Positions 17,938 through 27,028 of a stretch of DNA of 64,000 nucleotides are shown here, one piece after another. The stretch's first letter is position 1. The number at the start of each line of letters is the position of its first letter. This stretch comes from Comamonas halotolerans (GTDB taxonomy: Bacteria > Pseudomonadota > Gammaproteobacteria > Burkholderiales > Burkholderiaceae_C): positions 248,001-312,000 of the forward strand of contig NZ_JASAUZ010000023.1 in NCBI RefSeq assembly GCF_030162935.1. Direction: 5' to 3'. Made by a program: the position numbers and the translations under genes. The notes under the pieces were generated by a model. That model searched no databases. It saw only the letters and a list, made by a program, of their open reading frames with translations, and was not told the origin of the DNA.

Positions 17938-18861
17938 ATGAGCGAAAGCACCACAGAGTCTGCCCAAGCCGAGCTGCCAGCGTCTGCTGCTTCGGAGCAA
18001 AACCAACTGATGCCCGATGTGGTGGATCAGGTGGCTTTGGCGCGTCTGTATGGTGAACCGTTATTCAAACTCCCCAACGACCTCTACATTCCACCCGATG
18101 CGCTGGAAGTGTTCCTGGAAGCGTTTGAAGGCCCGCTGGACTTGTTGCTCTACCTGATCCGCAAGCAGAACTTCAACATCCTCGACATCCCTATGCTGGC
18201 TGTCACGCAACAATACCTGCGCTATGTGGATGAGATTCGCAGCCGCAACCTCGAGCTGGCTGCGGAATACCTCTTGATGGCAGCCATGCTTATCGAGATC
18301 AAGTCGCGCATGCTGCTGCCGCCAAAGAAAAAAGAGGGCGAAGAAGAAGCAGAGGACCCGCGTGCCGAGCTGGTTCGGCGCCTGCTCGAATATGAAAAGA
18401 TGAAGCTGGCGGCCCAGCAAATCAACGAGATGCCGCAATACGGCCGTGATTTCCTCAAGGCCCAGGTCTATATCGAGCAAAGCCTGCAGCCCCGCTTTCC
18501 CGATGTCGAGGCCAGCGAACTGCACGCCGCCTGGCGTGACATTCTCAAACGCGCCAAGCTGGTGCAGCACCACCGCATCACCCGCGAAGAGCTCAGCGTC
18601 CGTGAGTACATGAGCCAGATCCTCAAGCAGCTGCAAGGCAAGCGCTTTGTCGAGTTTGAGAATATTTTTGACCCCAGCAAAGGCAGCACCGTGCTGGTCG
18701 TCACCTTTATTGCCTTGTTAGAGCTGGGCAAGGAAACACTGATTGAGATCACCCAGGCTGAAGCCTATGCGCCGATCTATGTGCGACTGGCTTATCGACC
18801 CGCTTCGGCCCCCCAAGAAGCCGCAGAAGATGCGCAAGACGTGCTCTACGAGCACGACTAG
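17938..18861 (+). CDS. scpA: Segregation and condensation protein A (ScpA)
   Basis: The kleisin subunit that bridges the SMC dimer with ScpB during chromosome condensation and segregation. The 307-residue product has the N-terminal SMC-neck-binding helices after EAFEGPLDLLLYLIRKQNFNI (key words FEGPLDLLLYLI), the KSRMLLPP segment, an acidic linker (EGEEEAEDPR) and the C-terminal winged-helix that binds the SMC head (FVALLELGK-like, here FIALLELGKE). The first 60 residues before the conserved domain are Ala/Glu-rich and probably disordered. ATG 17938 is preferred over an upstream TTG that lies inside the hairpin. ScpB and smc are not in the window. Confidence 0.95.
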   Translation: MSESTTESAQAELPASAASEQNQLMPDVVDQVALARLYGEPLFKLPNDLYIPPDALEVFLEAFEGPLDLLLYLIRKQNFNILDIPMLAVTQQYLRYVDEIRSRNLELAAEYLLMAAMLIEIKSRMLLPPKKKEGEEEAEDPRAELVRRLLEYEKMKLAAQQINEMPQYGRDFLKAQVYIEQSLQPRFPDVEASELHAAWRDILKRAKLVQHHRITREELSVREYMSQILKQLQGKRFVEFENIFDPSKGSTVLVVTFIALLELGKETLIEITQAEAYAPIYVRLAYRPASAPQEAAEDAQDVLYEHD

Positions 18862-19393
18862 CCCACACACCTCATCATGCTGCGCCCTGTATGCGTGAGC
18901 TTGCAGCGCACACCCACAGCATCCCTTCCCGATCTGAATGCCCTGCCGTTGTTTGGCCTGGCTCCCACGCGTTCACCCTTAAAGGCGGCGGTGCAGGCAA
19001 TAGCACCTGACTCCAGTCAACTTTAAAACAACATATTTGCAGAAAGCAGCAAACACCTCTTTTTGCAATATGAAATATTTGATTGAAAAACAGGAAACAA
19101 CCGTATTTATTGCTCAATTTTGCTTTCAATTGCCTTCAACTGCTTGAAATTCACATGATTTGGAAATGAGCACTCTCAGCAGTTGCTGACCAATGCCTGC
19201 ATGTTCAATACAGATACCTAAACACGTGCACAAAACACCATAAAAATCCAAAAACGTCTGCCAATTAGCATTCAAAGTTAACTCAATGAACCACATCTTC
19301 TTTCAACAGAAGAATTTTCATTACAGCCCTATCGCTGCATTTTTTTTGTGCTGACAATGAATGGCATCCCCGATCCAAGAGGAGTTCATTGCC
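18862..19393. other. AT-rich 530-bp leader region upstream of bioB
   Basis: The segment from about 19015 to 19360 is clearly more AT-rich than its surroundings. It has runs of A and T, a TCAGCA/TGCTGA inverted repeat at about 19175-19189 and a T8 tract at 19342-19349. I see no convincing gene, BirA operator or riboswitch. It should contain the bioB promoter. Confidence 0.5.
19377..19384 (+). promoter_or_regulatory. Ribosome-binding site that sets the bioB start
   Basis: AAGAGGAG lies nine bases before ATG 19394, whereas the upstream in-frame ATG at 19361 has no such site. Confidence 0.7.
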
Positions 19394-20440
19394 ATGTCTC
19401 ACCCACCTTGTACACACAGCGCAGAGCAAAAGGACAACGCACAGCCCGTGCGCTTGCACCGGCCATCTGTCACAACCACCACACAAGCAGCGACAGCGCA
19501 GCGCTGGTCCACAGAAGCCATCCAGGCTTTGCTGGATATGCCTTTCATGGATCTGATGTACCAGGCACAAACCGTGCATCGCCAGCACTGGCCGCTAGGG
19601 GAGATTGAGCTGGCGACATTGCTATCCGTGAAAACCGGAGGCTGCCCCGAAAACTGCGGCTACTGCCCACAGTCGGCAGAGTTCGACACCGGAGTGAAGG
19701 CCGAAAAGTTGATGAGCGTGCAGGAAGTCACAAGGTCAGCACAGGCAGCCAGGGACGCTGGCGCCACGCGCTTTTGCATGGGCGCTGCATGGCGCGCTCC
19801 CAAGGATCGCGATATCGAGAAGATGAACGAACTCATCGCTGCAGTGAAAGGTTTGGGTCTGCAAACCTGCGCCACACTGGGCATGTTGCAGCCACACCAG
19901 GCGCAATCCCTGCGCAGCGCGGGACTGGATTACTACAACCATAACCTCGACACCGCACCCGAGTACTACCAGGATGTGGTCAGCACGCGCCAGTACCAAG
20001 ACCGCCTGGACACCCTCGCTGCGGTGCGCAATGCAGGCATCAGCGTGTGCTGCGGAGGCATCATCGGCATGGGTGAGACCCCTGTGCACAGAGCAGGCTT
20101 GATCGCACAACTGGCAAACATGCAGCCTTACCCAGAGTCCGTACCTATCAACAGCCTGGTGCGCGTGCCCGGTACGCCCTTGGCTGATAGTGATCCCGTA
20201 GACCCTCTGGACTTTGTGCGCGTGATTGCAGTAGCCCGCATCACCATGCCTCAAGCCCGCGTGCGTCTGTCGGCAGGCCGCCAGCAATTGGGTGAAGCAG
20301 TGCAAGCCCTTTGCTTCATGGCAGGTGCCAATTCCATTTTCTACGGCGACAAGCTACTGGTCACCGGCAATCCCGATGTGGAAGCTGACACCACGCTGCT
20401 ACGCAAACTGGGACTGCAGGGCCTTCGCACAGCGGCCTGA
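19394..20440 (+). CDS. bioB: Biotin synthase
   Basis: Radical SAM enzyme that inserts sulfur into dethiobiotin, the last step of biotin synthesis. The 348-residue protein has the CxxxCxxC cluster CPENCGYC (Cys84, 88, 91) for the [4Fe-4S] centre. The other family signatures follow: NHNLDT, the [10 protein letters not shown] motif and the C-terminal RLSAGR, whose Arg belongs to the [2Fe-2S] site that supplies sulfur. The first 35 residues are a poorly conserved extension. It is the first gene of a biotin cluster running bioB-bioA-bioD-bioF on the same strand. A 131-base gap without a terminator separates it from bioA. Confidence 0.97.
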   Translation: MSHPPCTHSAEQKDNAQPVRLHRPSVTTTTQAATAQRWSTEAIQALLDMPFMDLMYQAQTVHRQHWPLGEIELATLLSVKTGGCPENCGYCPQSAEFDTGVKAEKLMSVQEVTRSAQAARDAGATRFCMGAAWRAPKDRDIEKMNELIAAVKGLGLQTCATLGMLQPHQAQSLRSAGLDYYNHNLDTAPEYYQDVVSTRQYQDRLDTLAAVRNAGISVCCGGIIGMGETPVHRAGLIAQLANMQPYPESVPINSLVRVPGTPLADSDPVDPLDFVRVIAVARITMPQARVRLSAGRQQLGEAVQALCFMAGANSIFYGDKLLVTGNPDVEADTTLLRKLGLQGLRTAA

Positions 20441-20571
20441 GCTTCACGTCTTTTTCAAGGCACTCGCTCAGCCACCATGCAAAGCGCGTGCAGCCTTCAA
20501 AGAATTGCTTCGCACTTTCGATCAGGGTCTCCCTGCCGGGTTCGGCCCTACCTGCGCCTAGGAGATTAGCT

Positions 20572-21912
20572 ATGCCTACGCCATCACTGGCCACTCGCAG
20601 CTTAGCTGCCGTCTGGCATCCCTGCACCCCCATGAAACGGCACGAGAGCGAACCCCTGCTCTCCATACACAGAGCGCAAGGGCCGTGGTTGTATGACACG
20701 GATGGCCACCGCTATCTGGACGCCATCAGCTCCTGGTGGGTCAACCTGTTTGGTCACAGCCATCCGCATATGCGTGCGGCACTGAACGAACAGCTAGAGC
20801 AGCTGGATCATGTCATGCTGGCAGGCTGCACCCATGCGGCAGTGGTGGAACTGTCCGAGAAACTGGCTCAACTCACCGGCCTGGGCCATGCCAGCTACGG
20901 CAGCGATGGGGCATCTGCCACAGAAATGGCTCTCAAGATGAGCGCCCATTACTGGCGCAACATCGGCAAGCCTGAGAAAAACCGTTTTGTAGGCTTGGTC
21001 GGCGGCTATCACGGCGAGACCATGGGTGCCTTGTCCGTCACCGATGTGCCGCTATTCCGCGACGCTTATGCACCACTGGTACGTGTGTCGGCCACCGTTC
21101 CCAGCCCCGATGCACGCCAGGCACTTCCCGATGAAACACCTGCCGATGTAGCCCTCCGTGCTGCGAATGCACTGGAGGCGTGGCTGGGACAACACCATGA
21201 AAAGACCGCTGCCCTGGTGCTGGAACCACTGATTCAATGCGCCGCCGGCATGGTGATGTACGACCCCGCATACCTGCGCTTGGCGCGTGCTCTGTGCGAT
21301 CGCTATCAGGTGCATCTGGTGATCGATGAAATCGCCACAGGCTTTGGCCGTACCGGCAGCCTGTTTGCCCACCAGCAAGCGGGTATCCTGCCTGACTTCA
21401 TCTGCCTGTCCAAAGGACTGACTGGCGGAACCCTGCCCTTATCGGCCGTTCTCACGACCAATACAGTGTACAAAGCCTTCTACGGCACCGATGCTGCACG
21501 CGCTTTCCTGCATTCGCACTCATACACGGGCAATCCTTTGGCCTGCCGCGCTGCACTGGCTACATTGGAGCTGTTTGATCAACTGGATGCCTTGCAAGCC
21601 AACCGCCATTTGGCGAAGCAGTTGAGCGTGGCATTCGCACCTTTGAATCAGCACCCCCGTGTGCGCCACGCACGCCACCTGGGCATGGTGTGGGCGTGGG
21701 ACATTGATACCACGCTAGCGGACTTTGCCCAGCGCTACCACGCCGCCGCTCGCGCACGTGGCCTGCTGCTGCGCCCTATAGGACGTACCTTGTACTGCAT
21801 GCCTCCCTACGTGCTGAATGCACAAGAAGTGCAACACCTGGCCAGCCAAGCTCAGGCTGCTCTGCAAGACTGCCTGGAGCAAGAAGCTGCACAGACGGCA
21901 CCGCATCACTAA
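20572..21912 (+). CDS. bioA: Adenosylmethionine-8-amino-7-oxononanoate aminotransferase
   Basis: PLP enzyme that converts KAPA to DAPA using S-adenosylmethionine as amino donor. The 446 residues include the WHPCTPMK start region, SSWWVNLFGH, YHGETMGA, the cofactor-binding Asp in DEIATGFGRTG and the Schiff-base lysine Lys281 in LSKGLTGG. ATG 20572 is supported by a TAGGAG ribosome-binding site seven bases upstream; an earlier in-frame ATG at 20488 would add 28 unconserved residues. It is followed after 18 bases by bioD. Confidence 0.97.
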   Translation: MPTPSLATRSLAAVWHPCTPMKRHESEPLLSIHRAQGPWLYDTDGHRYLDAISSWWVNLFGHSHPHMRAALNEQLEQLDHVMLAGCTHAAVVELSEKLAQLTGLGHASYGSDGASATEMALKMSAHYWRNIGKPEKNRFVGLVGGYHGETMGALSVTDVPLFRDAYAPLVRVSATVPSPDARQALPDETPADVALRAANALEAWLGQHHEKTAALVLEPLIQCAAGMVMYDPAYLRLARALCDRYQVHLVIDEIATGFGRTGSLFAHQQAGILPDFICLSKGLTGGTLPLSAVLTTNTVYKAFYGTDAARAFLHSHSYTGNPLACRAALATLELFDQLDALQANRHLAKQLSVAFAPLNQHPRVRHARHLGMVWAWDIDTTLADFAQRYHAAARARGLLLRPIGRTLYCMPPYVLNAQEVQHLASQAQAALQDCLEQEAAQTAPHH

Positions 21913-21930
21913 TCATCAGGGAACTCAAAC

Positions 21931-22614
21931 ATGATCGCTTGCTTTGTGACCGGCACCGACACCGGCATTGGCAAAACCCTGTCCAGCTGCGCCTTGCTGC
22001 ACGCGCTGGCACAGCACCATCCACGCGTGGTGGGTATGAAGCCCGTAGCCTCCGGAGCGCTCACCGATGGCAAAGGCGGTTGGGCCAATGAAGACAGTCT
22101 GGCCCTGCGCGCCGCCAGCAGCCTGACTGTGCCCGCAACGCTGGACAACCCCATACTCCTGCCTGACCCCGTTTCGCCTCATATCGCAGCCAAGCGGGCG
22201 GGTGTAAACATCCAGCTACAGCCCATCTTGGATGCTTACCAGCAGCTTGCCGCTCTGGCGGATGCTGTGGTGGTGGAGGGCGCTGGCGGTTGGCAAGTGC
22301 CTCTGTCTGATGGCTTGCGCATCTCCGACCTGGCCGTCGCCCTGCAGCTGCCCGTCGTCTTGGTGGTTGGGCTTCGCCTGGGCTGCATCAGTCATGCACT
22401 ACTGACCGCCGATGCCATACGTACCAGCAGCTTGTCTCTTGCAGGCTGGATTGCCAATCGTGTGGACCCCGAAATGCTGGAGCCAGAAGCCAATATGGCC
22501 TATTTACGCCAACACATGGGAGCCCCCCTGCTGGCAGATATTGCCTGGCAAGCTCAACCCAACGCCCGCGCCGTACAAGTGCAACTTCCCAGGGAATGGC
22601 AATGCAGAAATTGA
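21931..22614 (+). CDS. bioD: Dethiobiotin synthetase
   Basis: ATP-dependent carboxylase that closes the ureido ring of biotin from DAPA and CO2. The 227-residue product has the P-loop GTDTGIGKT at residues 8-16, the MKPVASG motif and the VEGAGGWQVPLSD loop, in the usual order. A normal-length BioD. The 3' end overlaps the start of bioF by about 13 bases, so translation is coupled. Confidence 0.96.
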   Translation: MIACFVTGTDTGIGKTLSSCALLHALAQHHPRVVGMKPVASGALTDGKGGWANEDSLALRAASSLTVPATLDNPILLPDPVSPHIAAKRAGVNIQLQPILDAYQQLAALADAVVVEGAGGWQVPLSDGLRISDLAVALQLPVVLVVGLRLGCISHALLTADAIRTSSLSLAGWIANRVDPEMLEPEANMAYLRQHMGAPLLADIAWQAQPNARAVQVQLPREWQCRN

Positions 22615-23825
22615 GCCCTCACTCATGGCTGCAGGATCTGCCTCGGCAATTGCAAGCCCTCCAAGATCAGCACCTGTTACGCACCCGCCGTACCGTAGCG
22701 CCCGAACGCGGCGCGCACATCACTGTCAACGGCACTTCCATGCTGCAGTTTTGCAGCAACGACTATCTGGGACTAAGCCAGCACCCCGCTTTGGTAGAGG
22801 CTGCCCGCGTTGCGGCCTTGGAGTTTGGCGTAGGCTCTGGCGGCTCTCCAATGGTGAATGGGCACAGCACTGCCAATGCACAGCTGGAAGCAGTGCTGGC
22901 CAACTATGTGCAACTGCCACGCGCACTCTACTTCTATGCGGGATTTGCCACCAATGCCAGTGTGATTCCCGCTTTGGTTGGCGCGGGAGATGCCATTTTT
23001 TCCGATGCGCTGAACCATGCCAGCCTGATTGATGGCTGCCGCCTCTCCCGCGCCAGCATCCGGCGTTATCCGCATGCCGACATGGATGCACTGGAGCAAT
23101 TGCTGGCCGCCAGCACCTGCCACCGCAAACTTGTCGTCAGCGATGCGGTATTCAGCATGGATGGCGACACCGCCGACATCCTTACACTGCTATCCCTGTG
23201 TGAGCGTTATGACGCTTTGCTGATGATTGACGATGCCCACGGTCTGGGCGTGCGCGGACCCCAAGGCCGTGGCAGCTTGGCCGCAGCAGGGCTGACGGGC
23301 GCCAGCACCAGTCCGCGCGTGCTTTATATGAGTACCTTGAGCAAGGCTGCAGGCGTTGCTGGTGGATTTGTAGCTGGTAGCCATGACTTGATTGAATGGC
23401 TGCTCCAGACGACACGCAGCTACACCTTTGCCACAGCGGCCCCTGCTTTGCTGGCACGCACTCTGCAAGCCAGTGTGGGCATCATGGAGCATGCTGACGC
23501 CCACCGCAGCCAGCTGCAAGCCCGTATTGCCCAGTTGCGCTCCGGCCTTGTTCCTGTGCTGCAACGAACCGGCTGGCAACTCCTGCCCTCTGATACTCCC
23601 ATCCAGGCGCTGATCATTGGCGACAATGCCGCAGCCTTGCACCTGATGGAGGCTCTGCGCCAGCGGGGCATTTGGGTTCCTGCCATTCGCCCGCCTACCG
23701 TTCCTGCAGGTACAGCACGGCTGCGCATTGCCTTATCCGCAGCGCATACGGAAGACGATGTGGCAGTGCTGGTGAATACCTTGGTGTCCCTGGCCGATTT
23801 CATGTCCTCGCTCAAGGCACAATGA
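22602..23825 (+). CDS. bioF: 8-amino-7-oxononanoate synthase
   Basis: PLP enzyme of the alpha-oxoamine synthase family that joins pimeloyl thioester and alanine to give KAPA, the first ring-building step of biotin. The 407 residues contain FCSNDYLGLSQHP, GSGGSPMVNGHS, DDAHGLGVRG and the PLP lysine Lys248 in STLSKAAG. ATG 22602 is preferred over ATG 22596 because an AGGGA ribosome-binding site ends directly before 22596 and sits at good distance only from 22602. The enzymes making the pimeloyl precursor (BioC, BioH) are not in the window. Confidence 0.96.
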   Translation: MQKLSPHSWLQDLPRQLQALQDQHLLRTRRTVAPERGAHITVNGTSMLQFCSNDYLGLSQHPALVEAARVAALEFGVGSGGSPMVNGHSTANAQLEAVLANYVQLPRALYFYAGFATNASVIPALVGAGDAIFSDALNHASLIDGCRLSRASIRRYPHADMDALEQLLAASTCHRKLVVSDAVFSMDGDTADILTLLSLCERYDALLMIDDAHGLGVRGPQGRGSLAAAGLTGASTSPRVLYMSTLSKAAGVAGGFVAGSHDLIEWLLQTTRSYTFATAAPALLARTLQASVGIMEHADAHRSQLQARIAQLRSGLVPVLQRTGWQLLPSDTPIQALIIGDNAAALHLMEALRQRGIWVPAIRPPTVPAGTARLRIALSAAHTEDDVAVLVNTLVSLADFMSSLKAQ

Positions 23826-23860
23826 GCAGCAATTTCCGACACCAACTCAAGGAGACCGCT

Positions 23861-24220
23861 ATGCCTCATATGTACGTGGAATACACCAACAACCTGCAAG
23901 GCGTCAACGAAGGCGCACTGATGGAAGCGCTGAATACGGCTGTCTGCGGTCACGCAACGGTGAGTGACGAAGCCGATGTCAAGACCCGAATCACCCGTCT
24001 GGTCGATTACCGCATTGGTTTAAATACCCCTGGCCGTGCCTTTGCCCATGTGGAGCTGCGTTTGATGGCTGGCCGTACACCTGAAGTGAAAAAAGAACTG
24101 TCTGACCGCATTGCCGCTGTGCTCAGAGCGCAAATCCCTGCGCAACAGACGCTGGAAGTTCAGCTGAGCGTGGACATTGTGGACATGGATAAGCCCTGCT
24201 ACTTCAAAGGCAAGCTTTAA
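23861..24220 (+). CDS. 5-carboxymethyl-2-hydroxymuconate isomerase-family tautomerase
   Basis: A 119-residue protein of the tautomerase superfamily, CHMI (HpaF/HpcD) branch. The catalytic N-terminal proline (Pro2, after Met removal) is present, and TRLVDYRIG and FAHVELRLMAGR are characteristic. CHMI proper isomerises an intermediate of homoprotocatechuate degradation, but no other gene of that pathway is near; here it lies 35 bases after bioF, with a good AAGGAG ribosome-binding site, as the last gene of the biotin cluster. Its role in this place is unknown and co-transcription may be accidental. The family call is confident, the substrate is not. Confidence 0.85.
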   Translation: MPHMYVEYTNNLQGVNEGALMEALNTAVCGHATVSDEADVKTRITRLVDYRIGLNTPGRAFAHVELRLMAGRTPEVKKELSDRIAAVLRAQIPAQQTLEVQLSVDIVDMDKPCYFKGKL

Positions 24221-24237
24221 AAACTTTCTTCCAACAC

Positions 24238-24272
24238 AAAGGCCATGGAGATAAACCGCCATGGCCTTTTTC
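24238..24272 (+). terminator. Terminator of the biotin cluster, probably bidirectional
   Basis: AAAGGCCATGG/CCATGGCCTTT stem with a ten-base loop and a T5 tail on the plus strand. The same hairpin can serve the convergent CBS gene, with a weaker tail. Confidence 0.9.
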
Positions 24273-24305
24273 TATGCTCCGCGCCTCAGCTCGTCCGCCT
24301 CACTT

Positions 24306-24746
24306 TCAAGCATTGCCGCCGTGGATGTAATGCTCCAGCTGAGCGATGGTGAATTGCTGCGCGGAAATGATTTCCTTGACCAAGTCTCCAATCGACACCA
24401 GGCCCACCAACTGCCCTTCATCGACCACTGGCAAATGCCGCAAGCGCTTGCCCGTCATCAACTGCATGCATTCCTCTGACGTCTGGCTGGACTGTACAAA
24501 CAACACCGAAGTTGTCATCACTTCAGACACCGGCGTGTGCGCAGAATCGCGCCCCATCAAGGCAATCTTGCGCGCGTAATCACGTTCGGTGAAGATGCCC
24601 ACAATCTTGGCCCCTTGCTTGATGAGCAAAGCGCCGATGCCTTTTTCAGCCATGAGCTGCAAGGCCTCGAAGACGGTCGCTCCAGGTTCAACTGCATAGA
24701 TGTGGTGATCGGCCTTGGATTTCAGGATTTCAGCAACTGTAGTCAT
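24306..24746 (-). CDS. Tandem CBS domain protein
   Basis: A 146-residue cytosolic protein made of two CBS motifs (about residues 8-65 and 72-130), which together form one Bateman module that usually binds adenosyl nucleotides. Visible markers are the GIGALLI and GIFTERDYARK segments of the first motif and RHLPVVDEGQLVGLVSIGDLVK of the second (key words HLPVV and GLVSIGDL). Stand-alone CBS proteins of this kind are widespread and have no single known role. It is convergent with the biotin cluster. Confidence 0.9.
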   Translation of the reverse strand: MTTVAEILKSKADHHIYAVEPGATVFEALQLMAEKGIGALLIKQGAKIVGIFTERDYARKIALMGRDSAHTPVSEVMTTSVLFVQSSQTSEECMQLMTGKRLRHLPVVDEGQLVGLVSIGDLVKEIISAQQFTIAQLEHYIHGGNA

Positions 24747-24959
24747 GCAATACCTCGCGGTGGTGGATGTCTGTATGAACGCCTATTTCAGCCGCTGCAT
24801 GACGGCCATGCAACCGGGCTTTGTACCAATCCCCGTGACAGCTTTCGCCATCTTCCTTCTTACAAGCAAACATCCAAGGATGAAGTTCGCAAGAGATCAA
24901 ACCAAGGATGCTGATTTCCTGCCATCGGACGGACATTGCGTAACACAAAATGCGTTTGA

Positions 24960-26759
24960 CTAATCCAGCATCTGCCCAGGCAACCATCCGCGCAAACTGT
25001 TCACGAACGCCCACTTTTGCACCCGCGCCAAATCCTCCAGACGCACCACGCCCTCCACCACCCTGCCTTCTGACAAGGCAACTTGTCGTCCTACACCATT
25101 GAGCAAACCACAGGACAACGCAGGCGTGACCCATCGGCCATCAAGCAGCACCATGACATTGCCACGCGTGCCCTCGGTGATCTCACCCGCATCGTTCCAC
25201 AAAACTGTGTCAAAAATATGTGCTTCTCTGGGCTCAAACGGCTCGTAATGACTGCGGCGACTGGTCTTGAAGCGCACAAACTCACTGCGTGCTTCTGACA
25301 ATGGGCCAGACGCCAATTTCAATAGGGCAACCGGCGGGGAAGATGAACACACCACAACCTGGCTGCTAAACAGCCCCTGTTGGCTGAGCGCGATTCGCAC
25401 CCGCCACAGCCCCACCGGATGAGTGTCACACACATGCTGCAGTGTCTCCTCCAGTGCCGGTGCATTCCAGGGGTAGCCAAAGTGTGACGCTGCCTCCTGC
25501 AGACGCTGTACATGCAGTGACAGATGGCGAAAGTGCCCCTCCTCCAAAGCCATGGTGGTGATTACTTCAAACTCCATACTCACCCTCTCGACAAATGCAC
25601 GCTTGGCACGCCACTCTGCCCATTCACCAGCAGCAGTGGCATCAGCGGTAATTCCACTACCAATACCGCAGCGCAAATCTTGCTGTGTATCGCCCTGCAC
25701 TACCAGCGTACGTATGGGCACATTGAACGTGGCTCGTATACCGCCCGCGCCATCGGGGCGCACCACACCCAGAGCACCACAATACCAGCCGCGCGGCTCC
25801 AGCTCCAGATCAGCAATGGCTTGCATGGCGGCTCGCTTCGGCGCACCAGTGATTGAGCCACAGGGAAACAAGGCCTTGAACACCTGGTGCAACGCGGTTC
25901 CATGCGGTAACTGTGCACGCACATCAGAAGTCATTTGCCACACCGTAGGCAAAGCTTGCACATGAAACAGCTGCGGCACTTGCACCGAGCCCATCTCAGC
26001 AATCCGCCCCAAGTCATTGCGTAGCAGATCCACAATCATCACGTTTTCAGCACGTTCTTTGGCCGAAGTCTGCAAGTGCTGCGCTTGCATGGCATCTTGC
26101 TCAGGACTGGCACCACGAACAGATGTGCCTTTCATGGGGCGGGTCAATATCTGGCCACTTCCCTGTTCAGGCTGATGCCAATCAAAGAACAACTCGGGCG
26201 ATACAGAGGCAATCTGGGTATCACCCATATCTATGAATAAAGCATAGCCATTCGGCTGCGCCTTTTGCAGCGCGGCAAACAGCTCCGCACCATCAATCGG
26301 CTTTTCGGCCCTGCCATGCAGCTGCTGGGTGTAGTTGATCTGATAGTAGTCACCAGCCGAGATACCAGCATGGATGCTGTTCATCCCTTGCACAAAGGCG
26401 CTTTGCTGCAAAGAATTTTTCCACGTCAGCGGAACTCCTTTGTGCACGGCACCCAGAGGCTGTACCGACGCGTCCTGCGGACCTTCGTACACTGCAAACC
26501 ATGCAATGGCACTTGGCGAATCCTTCGTCACCAATCTGGAATCCAGCGCCGTCGCGGCCTCGTAGCGCAGCCCTCCCACACACCAGCCCCCCTTACGAGC
26601 AGCGCTTTCTACCTGTTGCAAAAGACTTTGCAGTGTGGATGCGTCATGCGCTTGCAACACCTCGACCGGATGGCTGAAGCTGTGCTGCAAGCGCGCACTT
26701 CCCTCAACCAAAGGCTGCCCCAAATCACATCGCGCAAAAAAAGGAAAAAGCGTATTCAT
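24960..26759 (-). CDS. pabB: Fused aminodeoxychorismate synthase component I and aminodeoxychorismate lyase (PabB-PabC)
   Basis: Makes 4-aminobenzoate for folate. Residues about 10-375 are the chorismate-binding PabB domain, with RPMKGTSVRG, ENVMIVDLLRNDLGRI and FPCGSITGAPKRAA in order (each a family hallmark). Residues about 400-590 are a class IV PLP aminotransferase-like PabC domain, with the PLP lysine in RFKTSRRSHY and EITEGTRGNVMV. Thus one 599-residue polypeptide should form ADC and then cleave it to PABA and pyruvate. The glutaminase PabA must be supplied in trans. ATG 26759 is used because the preceding in-frame extension to 26846 is not conserved-looking. It is divergent from the diguanylate cyclase gene at 27029. 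Confidence 0.93.
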   Translation of the reverse strand: MNTLFPFFARCDLGQPLVEGSARLQHSFSHPVEVLQAHDASTLQSLLQQVESAARKGGWCVGGLRYEAATALDSRLVTKDSPSAIAWFAVYEGPQDASVQPLGAVHKGVPLTWKNSLQQSAFVQGMNSIHAGISAGDYYQINYTQQLHGRAEKPIDGAELFAALQKAQPNGYALFIDMGDTQIASVSPELFFDWHQPEQGSGQILTRPMKGTSVRGASPEQDAMQAQHLQTSAKERAENVMIVDLLRNDLGRIAEMGSVQVPQLFHVQALPTVWQMTSDVRAQLPHGTALHQVFKALFPCGSITGAPKRAAMQAIADLELEPRGWYCGALGVVRPDGAGGIRATFNVPIRTLVVQGDTQQDLRCGIGSGITADATAAGEWAEWRAKRAFVERVSMEFEVITTMALEEGHFRHLSLHVQRLQEAASHFGYPWNAPALEETLQHVCDTHPVGLWRVRIALSQQGLFSSQVVVCSSSPPVALLKLASGPLSEARSEFVRFKTSRRSHYEPFEPREAHIFDTVLWNDAGEITEGTRGNVMVLLDGRWVTPALSCGLLNGVGRQVALSEGRVVEGVVRLEDLARVQKWAFVNSLRGWLPGQMLD

Positions 26760-27028
26760 ATTAGGCGCAAGAATAGCGGCTCGCACCTGCTTTCCAGCCT
26801 CACTCACTGTCAATCTCGCACCAGCAAGCATGCGGACCAAGTGCAAATACCAAACTCTGGTACGAAAGTACTAACCAAACGCAAGGCTCTGCGCAACTGT
26901 GCCCGAGCAATCTACGCAATTTCACATTGTGCTTCTTGAAAACAACAAGAATGCCGCTATGCTTCGCCCGCGCAGCCAAAGTGCTCACTCACTGGACATG
27001 GCAGGCGTTTGTGCTAAAGGTGATCACA

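Noticed and set aside
18875-19129. 84-residue minus-strand frame between scpA and bioB
   Set aside because: No ribosome-binding site, and its sequence has no recognisable features; treated as intergenic.
24715-24963. 82-residue plus-strand frame between the CBS gene and pabB
   Set aside because: Starts inside the CBS gene on the opposite strand and lacks a ribosome-binding site.
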